From the NCBI GenBank assembly GCA_036658435.1, contig JAVXEO010000029.1:1-25966 (forward strand): DNA of 25,966 nucleotides, read 5' to 3'. Of this stretch, positions 20,457 to 25,966 are shown one piece after another; the first letter of the stretch is position 1; each line of letters begins with the position of its first letter. Below the pieces are notes generated by a model, which saw only the letters and a list, made by a program, of their open reading frames with translations, was not told the DNA's origin and made no database searches. This DNA is from DIGJ01 sp036658435 (lineage in GTDB: Bacteria > Bacillota > Clostridia > Lachnospirales > Lachnospiraceae). The position numbers and the translations under genes were made by a program.

Positions 20457-23300
20457 ATGGCAGATAAAAAAAATTACATTAAAATTAGAGGGGCAAAAGA
20501 ACACAATTTAAAGAATATCTCATTGAAAATCCCAAGAGATGAGTTTGTTGTATTAACGGGACTCAGTGGCTCCGGCAAGTCCTCTCTGGCATTTGATACA
20601 ATTTATGCAGAGGGACAAAGGCGCTATATGGAATCCTTGTCTTCCTATGCAAGACAGTTTTTGGGACAGATGGAGAAACCTAACGTAGAGAGTATAGAGG
20701 GCCTTTCACCTGCAATTTCCATTGATCAGAAATCAACCAATCGTAACCCACGATCTACCGTAGGAACAGTAACGGAGATTTATGACTATTTCCGGCTTCT
20801 CTATGCCCGCATTGGGATTCCCCATTGTCCAAAGTGTGGAAAAGTCATTGAAAAACAAACCATAGATCAGATGGTAGATGAGATTATGCATCTTCCAGAA
20901 CGCACCAAGATACAACTTTTGGCACCGGTGGTCAGAGGACGCAAAGGGGAGCATACCAAGATTTTTTTAAATGCAAAAAAGAGTGGTTATGTGCGTGTGC
21001 GTGTAGACAATAATCTGTATGAATTATCGGAAGAAATTAAGCTGGATAAGAATAAAAAACATACGATTGAAGTTATAGTGGATCGACTGGTAATAAAAGA
21101 AGGCATTGAAAAACGTCTGACGGATTCCATTGAAAGCGTTATGAAACTGTCAGAGGGACTTTTGATTTGTGATGTGATAGATGGAAAACCCATGAACTTC
21201 AGCCAGAGCTTTTCCTGTCCGGATTGTGGCATTAGTATTGACGAAATTGAACCACGTAATTTTTCTTTTAATAATCCCTTTGGGGCCTGTCCGGTTTGTC
21301 ATGGCATAGGAGTAAAGATGGAATTTGATGAAGACTTGATTATTCCGGATAAAAGAAGGAGTCTCTCGGAAGGTGCAATAGCCGTGTTGGGATGGCAGTC
21401 GGCAACGGATGCGTCTAGTTATACACGGTGTACACTGGAAGCTTTATCTCAGGAATATGGTTTTAGTTTGGAGGAGCCTTATGAAAAGCTGCCGGAGAAG
21501 ATTCGGGATATGCTGATGCACGGATTTGATCATAGTGTGAAGGTACATTATAAAGGAATGCGTGGAGAAGGGGTCTATGATGTTGAATTTGAAGGACTGA
21601 TACGTAATGTGGAACGGCGGTACCGAGAAACTAATTCCGACGTTACCAAACAAGAATACGAAACTTTTATGCGGGTAACGCCTTGTAAAGAATGTGGAGG
21701 AAAGCGTTTAAAACCGGAAGCATTGGCGGTAACGGTGGGAGATAAGAGTATTTCTGAAATTACCACCTTATCCATTGGTGACTTGTCTGCTTTTATGAAG
21801 GAGTTAGACCTAACGCCTCGGCAGCATAAAATTGGAGAACTTGTATTAAAAGAGATTTCATCCCGCATTGGTTTTCTTATGGATGTGGGACTTGACTATT
21901 TGTCCCTTTCCAGAGCAGCGGGCTCTTTATCAGGTGGAGAAGCCCAGAGAATCCGTCTGGCAACCCAGATTGGTTCCGGTTTGGTTGGTGTTGTCTATAT
22001 TTTGGATGAGCCAAGTATTGGACTGCATCAGAGGGATAATGACAAGCTTTTGAAAACGTTATATAATCTTCGGGATTTGGGCAATACGCTGATTGTTGTA
22101 GAACATGATGAGGATACCATGATGGCAGCAGATTATATTGTGGATATTGGACCGGGTGCCGGAGAACATGGTGGAGAAGTAATTGCAGAAGGAACGGCAA
22201 AGCAGATTATGAAGAATAAGCGCTCGATTACGGGGGCTTATCTCAGTGGAAGAATTAAGATTCCCATACCAAAAGAAAGAAAGAAACCAACGGGATCCAT
22301 TTTGATTCGTGGAGCAAGGGAAAATAATCTTAAAAATATTGACGTTGAGATACCTTTAGGAATTATGACTTGTATTACCGGTGTATCTGGATCGGGGAAG
22401 AGTTCTTTGATTAATGAAATTCTGAATAAGAGTCTTTCAAAATCCTTAAATCGCGCCAGAGTCATTCCGGGACGCCATGATGGAATAGAAGGAATGGAGC
22501 AGCTGGATAAGGTAATCAATATTGACCAGTCTCCCATTGGAAGAACACCACGATCGAATCCGGCAACGTATACCGGTGTGTTTGATATGATTCGTGACCT
22601 GTTTGCAACAACACCGGATGCCAAGGCAATGGGATATAAGAAGGGGCGTTTCAGCTTTAATGTAAAAGGAGGTCGCTGTGAAGCTTGCTCCGGTGATGGA
22701 ATTATTAAGATTGAGATGAATTTTTTACCGGATATTTATGTTCCTTGTGAGGTTTGTGGTGGAAAGCGCTATAACCGAGAGACACTGGAAGTTAAATACA
22801 AGGGAAAGAGTATTTACGATATATTGGACATGACAGTGGAAGAAGCCCTGAAATTTTTTGCAAATATGCCTTCTATCAGTAGGAAGATTGAAACATTAAA
22901 TGATGTGGGATTGTCCTATATTCGTTTGGGTCAACCATCTACAACACTATCTGGAGGCGAAGCACAGAGAATTAAACTAGCAACGGAATTAAGTAAGCGC
23001 AGCACCGGGAAAACCATTTATATATTGGATGAACCTACAACGGGACTTCATTTTGCAGATGTTCATAAGCTGATTGAGATTTTGCATCGTTTGGCAGATG
23101 GGGGCAATTCGGTTGTTGTTATTGAACATAATCTGGATGTAATTAAGACCGCAGATTATATTATCGATATGGGACCGGAAGGTGGAGATAAGGGTGGTAT
23201 GGTAATTGCCCAAGGGACACCGGAAGAGGTGGCAAATATGGAGCAGTCTTATACGGGTCAGTATATTAAACGGATGCTAGAGAAAGAGCCAAAGGAATAA
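20457..23300 (+). CDS. uvrA: Excinuclease ABC subunit UvrA, 947 aa
   Basis: The damage-recognition ATPase with two ABC modules. First Walker A GLSGSGKSS (35-43) and second GVSGSGKSS in the C-terminal half; two signatures LSGGEAQRI; Walker B in YILDEPSIGLH and YILDEPTTGLH. Zinc-binding cysteine pairs are seen in CPKCGK, CPDCG with CPVCHG, CKECGGKR, and CEACSGDG with CEVCGGKRYN. Full family length with no lesion. GGAGGAAAG precedes ATG 20457. It is probably co-transcribed with uvrB from the LexA-controlled promoter. The downstream HD nucleotidase gene follows after 80 bp that contain a small hairpin. Confidence 0.97.
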   Translation: MADKKNYIKIRGAKEHNLKNISLKIPRDEFVVLTGLSGSGKSSLAFDTIYAEGQRRYMESLSSYARQFLGQMEKPNVESIEGLSPAISIDQKSTNRNPRSTVGTVTEIYDYFRLLYARIGIPHCPKCGKVIEKQTIDQMVDEIMHLPERTKIQLLAPVVRGRKGEHTKIFLNAKKSGYVRVRVDNNLYELSEEIKLDKNKKHTIEVIVDRLVIKEGIEKRLTDSIESVMKLSEGLLICDVIDGKPMNFSQSFSCPDCGISIDEIEPRNFSFNNPFGACPVCHGIGVKMEFDEDLIIPDKRRSLSEGAIAVLGWQSATDASSYTRCTLEALSQEYGFSLEEPYEKLPEKIRDMLMHGFDHSVKVHYKGMRGEGVYDVEFEGLIRNVERRYRETNSDVTKQEYETFMRVTPCKECGGKRLKPEALAVTVGDKSISEITTLSIGDLSAFMKELDLTPRQHKIGELVLKEISSRIGFLMDVGLDYLSLSRAAGSLSGGEAQRIRLATQIGSGLVGVVYILDEPSIGLHQRDNDKLLKTLYNLRDLGNTLIVVEHDEDTMMAADYIVDIGPGAGEHGGEVIAEGTAKQIMKNKRSITGAYLSGRIKIPIPKERKKPTGSILIRGARENNLKNIDVEIPLGIMTCITGVSGSGKSSLINEILNKSLSKSLNRARVIPGRHDGIEGMEQLDKVINIDQSPIGRTPRSNPATYTGVFDMIRDLFATTPDAKAMGYKKGRFSFNVKGGRCEACSGDGIIKIEMNFLPDIYVPCEVCGGKRYNRETLEVKYKGKSIYDILDMTVEEALKFFANMPSISRKIETLNDVGLSYIRLGQPSTTLSGGEAQRIKLATELSKRSTGKTIYILDEPTTGLHFADVHKLIEILHRLADGGNSVVVIEHNLDVIKTADYIIDMGPEGGDKGGMVIAQGTPEEVANMEQSYTGQYIKRMLEKEPKE

Positions 23301-23318
23301 AGGAAATCAAAGGATGCA

Positions 23319-23338
23319 CCGTTTTACAAATAAAACGG
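23319..23338 (+). other. Small hairpin between uvrA and HD nucleotidase gene
   Basis: CCGTTTTA (23319-23326) pairs with TAAAACGG (23331-23338) around a CAAA loop. No T run follows, so it is not a standard terminator; it could modulate mRNA stability in the operon. Confidence 0.4.
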
Positions 23339-23380
23339 ATCCGTAGGAATATAGAGGAGAAAGATAAGAGGAAAACAGAG

Positions 23381-23962
23381 ATGAGCAACCATTTTTTTGC
23401 AATGATGTCACGGATGAAATATATTGAGCGCTGGTCATTGATGCGGAACTCAGAGAAGGAAAATATAAGTGAACATTCCATGGAAGTTTCTATGATTTCT
23501 CATGCACTGGCAGTGATAAGCAATGTGCGACTTGGTAATAGCCTGAATGTGGAAAAGGCTGCCTTAATTGGATTGTATCATGACTGTACGGAGATTATTA
23601 CCGGAGATATGCCCACCCCGATTAAGTATTATAACGATGAGATTAAGATTGCTTTTAAGGAAGTGGAAATTGTAGCAGCGGAGAAATTATTATCCATGCT
23701 TCCGGAAGATATGCGCCCGTATTATGATGGATTATTTTTTAAGGAAGAGAAGGATCAGTATCTTTGGAAGCTGGAAAAGGCTGCCGATAAGATTTCGGCT
23801 TATATTAAGTGTCTGGAAGAAAAAAAAGCTGGAAATAAAGAGTTCGAAAGTGCTCGTAAATCTTTAAAAAAGACCATTGATAAGATGGAACTAGAGGAAG
23901 TTCGTATCTTTTTTGAAGAATTCATTCCTTCTTATGAGAAGAATTTAGATGAACTGCATTAA
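23381..23962 (+). CDS. YfbR-like 5'-deoxynucleotidase, HD domain, 193 aa
   Basis: An HD-domain phosphohydrolase that in the YfbR family removes phosphate from deoxynucleoside 5'-monophosphates. Metal-site landmarks are His32 (SEHSMEV), the His67-Asp68 pair (LYHDCTEIITGDMPTP) and a later Asp in EKAADKISAY. Arg18-Trp19 in IERWSLMR match the substrate-side residues of the family. Length is typical. AGAGGAAA precedes ATG 23381. Position behind uvrBA suggests a nucleotide-pool link to repair or simply a conserved operon; the next gene, guaA, is also nucleotide metabolism but has its own promoter. Confidence 0.88.
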   Translation: MSNHFFAMMSRMKYIERWSLMRNSEKENISEHSMEVSMISHALAVISNVRLGNSLNVEKAALIGLYHDCTEIITGDMPTPIKYYNDEIKIAFKEVEIVAAEKLLSMLPEDMRPYYDGLFFKEEKDQYLWKLEKAADKISAYIKCLEEKKAGNKEFESARKSLKKTIDKMELEEVRIFFEEFIPSYEKNLDELH

Positions 23963-24056
23963 TATTTTTATAGATTTATAGAGAAAATATACGCGCACCA
24001 TAGTAAGAACAGGATGATGGAACGTTCGTGTTTTTATTACAATGAAAAAAACTTCT

Positions 24057-24085
24057 TTGACAAAAATAAGATTTACAGATAATAT
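24057..24085 (+). promoter_or_regulatory. guaA promoter
   Basis: A consensus TTGACA (24057-24062), a 17-bp spacer and TAATAT (24080-24085). The leader is about 60 nt, too short for a purine riboswitch, and none of the conserved purine-riboswitch bases are visible. Confidence 0.8.
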
Positions 24086-24150
24086 AGATTTATGGATAGA
24101 TACAAGAAACAATGTATATACATACATAAGAATAAAACGGAGGTATGAGC

Positions 24151-25692
24151 GTGAGAAAAGAGTTAGTGATAGTTCTTGATTTTGGCGGCCAATATAATCA
24201 ATTAATTGCAAGGAGAGTTAGGGAGTGCAACGTATATTGTGAAGTACATCCCTATAACATTAGCCTGGAGACAATAAAAGAAATGAATCCAAAGGGGATT
24301 ATTTTTACAGGAGGCCCCAATAGTGTGTATGCGGAGGATTCTCCACGTTGTGAAAAGGAAATATTTGAACTGGGGATTCCTATTTTGGGCATTTGCTATG
24401 GTTCTCAGTTAATGTCCTACCTGCTTGGTGGAAGGGTAGCTACGGCGCCTGTTAGTGAGTATGGAAAGACAGAGGTACTGGTTGATTCTTCTTCTAAGTT
24501 ATTTGCTGGGGTATCAGAGAAAACGATTTGTTGGATGAGCCATACAGATTATATAGAGACGGTACCGGAGAACTTTACAATTACGGCTCATACACCGGTC
24601 TGCCCTGTGGCAGCGATGGAAAATACAGAAAAGAGTCTGTATGCAGTACAGTTTCATCCGGAAGTTATGCATACCCAGGAAGGGATGAAGATGCTTTCTA
24701 ATTTTGTGTCTCATATATGTAAATGCAGTGGTGACTGGAAGATGGATTCTTTTGTTCAAAAAAGTATAGAAGAGGTTCGAGAGAAAGTAGGAGGGGGAAA
24801 AGTATTATGTGCACTTTCCGGAGGAGTAGATTCCTCTGTAGCTGCGGTTCTCTTATCGAAGGCCATAGGTAAACAGCTTACTTGTGTATTTGTAGATCAT
24901 GGTTTACTTCGCAAGAATGAAGGAGATGAAGTAGAAGCTATCTTTGGTTCGGAAGGTCCTTATGATTTGAATTTTATTCGGGTGAATGTGCAACAGCGTT
25001 TTTATGATAAGCTTGCAGGAATAGAAGAACCGGAAGAAAAGAGAAAAATAATTGGGGAAGAATTTATTCGTGTATTTGAAGAGGAAGCAAAAAAAATTGG
25101 TAAAGTAGATTTTTTGGTACAGGGAACGATTTATCCGGATGTAATTGAGAGTGGTCTTGGAAAATCTGCGGTAATTAAGTCACACCATAATGTAGGAGGA
25201 CTGCCGGATTATGTGGATTTTAAAGAAATTATCGAGCCTCTAAGACTTTTGTTTAAGGATGAGGTTCGCAAAGCGGGCCTTGAATTGGGCATTCCTGATT
25301 ACCTAGTTTTTAGACAGCCGTTTCCGGGTCCGGGGCTTGGGATCCGTATTATTGGGGATATAACGCCAGAAAAAGTTTCCATTGTTCAGGATGCAGACTA
25401 TATTTACCGTGAAGAAATAAAAAAAGCCGGTGTGGATAAAGATTTAGGACAGTATTTTGCAGCCCTTACTAACATGCGTTCCGTTGGTGTTATGGGTGAT
25501 GAGAGAACTTATGATTATGCAATTGTACTGCGTGCCGTGACAACCAGTGATTTTATGACAGCAGAAAGTGCCGAACTACCCTGGGATGTGCTGGGGAAGG
25601 TTACAAGCAGAATTGTGAATGAAGTGAAGGGCGTGAATCGGGTAATGTATGATTGCACCGGAAAGCCACCAGCTACGATCGAGTTCGAATGA
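24151..25692 (+). CDS. guaA: GMP synthase (glutamine-hydrolysing), 513 aa
   Basis: Converts XMP, glutamine and ATP to GMP. The N-terminal class I amidotransferase has the nucleophile Cys82 in GICYGSQLM and the VQFHPEV His/Glu pair near 168-170. The ATP-pyrophosphatase P-loop ALSGGVDSS lies near 225. The C-terminal dimer domain ends DCTGKPPATIEFE. Full family length. I choose GTG 24151 because GGAGG (24139-24143) is 7 bases away; ATG 24145 is only one base from it. The 3' end of guaA is a recurrent integration site for genomic islands, and an opposite-strand ORF of different character begins just after it. Confidence 0.97.
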   Translation: MRKELVIVLDFGGQYNQLIARRVRECNVYCEVHPYNISLETIKEMNPKGIIFTGGPNSVYAEDSPRCEKEIFELGIPILGICYGSQLMSYLLGGRVATAPVSEYGKTEVLVDSSSKLFAGVSEKTICWMSHTDYIETVPENFTITAHTPVCPVAAMENTEKSLYAVQFHPEVMHTQEGMKMLSNFVSHICKCSGDWKMDSFVQKSIEEVREKVGGGKVLCALSGGVDSSVAAVLLSKAIGKQLTCVFVDHGLLRKNEGDEVEAIFGSEGPYDLNFIRVNVQQRFYDKLAGIEEPEEKRKIIGEEFIRVFEEEAKKIGKVDFLVQGTIYPDVIESGLGKSAVIKSHHNVGGLPDYVDFKEIIEPLRLLFKDEVRKAGLELGIPDYLVFRQPFPGPGLGIRIIGDITPEKVSIVQDADYIYREEIKKAGVDKDLGQYFAALTNMRSVGVMGDERTYDYAIVLRAVTTSDFMTAESAELPWDVLGKVTSRIVNEVKGVNRVMYDCTGKPPATIEFE

Positions 25693-25698
25693 AACAAA

Positions 25699-25738
25699 AG
25701 AGCCGGGAAACGTTGAAAATACGGCGTTTCTTGGCTCT
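25699..25738 (+). terminator. Hairpin terminator after guaA
   Basis: A 14-pair stem (25699-25712 with 25725-25738), including two G-T wobbles, around a 12-base loop. Only a weak T-rich tail (ATTTAT) follows. Confidence 0.6.
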
Positions 25739-25767
25739 ATTTATGTGGCGTGATACCTTTTTGATAC

Positions 25768-25966
25768 CTAAATATTGAATAACCTGAGTTTAACTTTTGT
25801 ACATCTACTTGAAATTCGAATTTTGTGTCTTGATAAATCTTCTCTTATGGAATTGAGCTCGTCATCTGTAGATTTATGATTACCATATAGTTCTCTTAAT
25901 TCATTAAATTCAGCTTCTATGTAGTTCATATCATCTTGGATTTCTTTAAATCCATTTTCAGAAATA
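25768..25966 (-). CDS. C-terminal end of unknown protein, partial at right edge
   Basis: A minus-strand frame enters at the window edge and stops with TAG at 25770-25768, giving 65 residues. The sequence is highly charged and probably helical (KEIQDDMNYIEAEFNELREL; DDELNSIREDLSRHK) and ends RLFNI. I recognise no family. It lies convergent to guaA and 30 bp past its terminator. It may be the outermost gene of an integrated element, but it could equally be an ordinary chromosomal gene. Direct TGATACC repeats occur at 25751-25757 and 25762-25768. Confidence 0.5.
   Translation of the reverse strand, partial: ISENGFKEIQDDMNYIEAEFNELRELYGNHKSTDDELNSIREDLSRHKIRISSRCTKVKLRLFNI

Noticed and set aside
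22238..22624. Minus-strand ORF of 128 codons inside uvrA
   Set aside because: Antisense shadow of a strongly conserved part of UvrA with no translation signals.
23963..24150. Purine riboswitch before guaA
   Set aside because: The transcript leader from the consensus promoter is about 60 nt and none of the conserved purine-aptamer segments are present.
25751..25768. TGATACC direct repeats as a CRISPR-like or iteron array
   Set aside because: Only two 7-bp copies 11 bases apart, far too few and too short.

Overview
The window looks like a low-GC Gram-positive gut Firmicute, most likely a Lachnospiraceae member. The reasons are AT-rich DNA, strong GGAGG-type ribosome binding sites, ordinary sigma-A promoters, and the gene order ftsE-ftsX-M23 peptidase-ctp-uvrB-uvrA-HD nucleotidase-guaA. 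The GH31 enzyme also has its key residues at the numbers I remember for a Blautia (Ruminococcus) obeum alpha-glucosidase. This is family-level inference; no 16S or other marker is present. A run of exactly 100 N (7847-7946) is an assembly gap.

Region 1, 1-1662, is accessory and partly decayed. It has the tail of an unknown ORF, a frameshifted and truncated AbiEi-type antitoxin fragment, and a compact unit: promoter, 57-codon ORF or structured RNA, perfect terminator, then a PBECR4-like nuclease gene. A 13-bp direct repeat flanks that unit, and short integrase-tail-like peptides are encoded at or beside both copies. This is the best candidate for an undescribed system.

Region 2, 1663-7409, is carbohydrate-related on the minus strand (a DUF5107 protein and a GH31 alpha-glucosidase). 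A plus-strand tRNA-dihydrouridine synthase gene and a small phage-like minus-strand gene lie between them.

Region 3, 7635-12607, holds a MotA-like membrane plus LuxR-type HTH gene broken by the N gap, a convergent SDR reductase (FabG/YmfI-like), a membrane-anchored LytR_C protein followed closely by a YitT-family protein, and an orphan MsmX/UgpC-type sugar ABC ATPase.

Region 4, 12901-18176, is a CdaR/PucR-type regulator and then the cell-division wall-remodelling cluster ftsE, ftsX, secreted M23 hydrolase and C-terminal processing protease. It ends in a strong terminator.

Region 5, 18200-25740, is the excision-repair pair uvrB-uvrA behind a likely LexA-controlled promoter, a YfbR-like 5'-nucleotidase, and guaA with its own promoter. 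Past guaA a minus-strand ORF enters from the right edge. The 3' end of guaA is a known island integration site, so this may be the edge of a mobile element.

I see no rRNA, tRNA, CRISPR array or complete insertion sequence.
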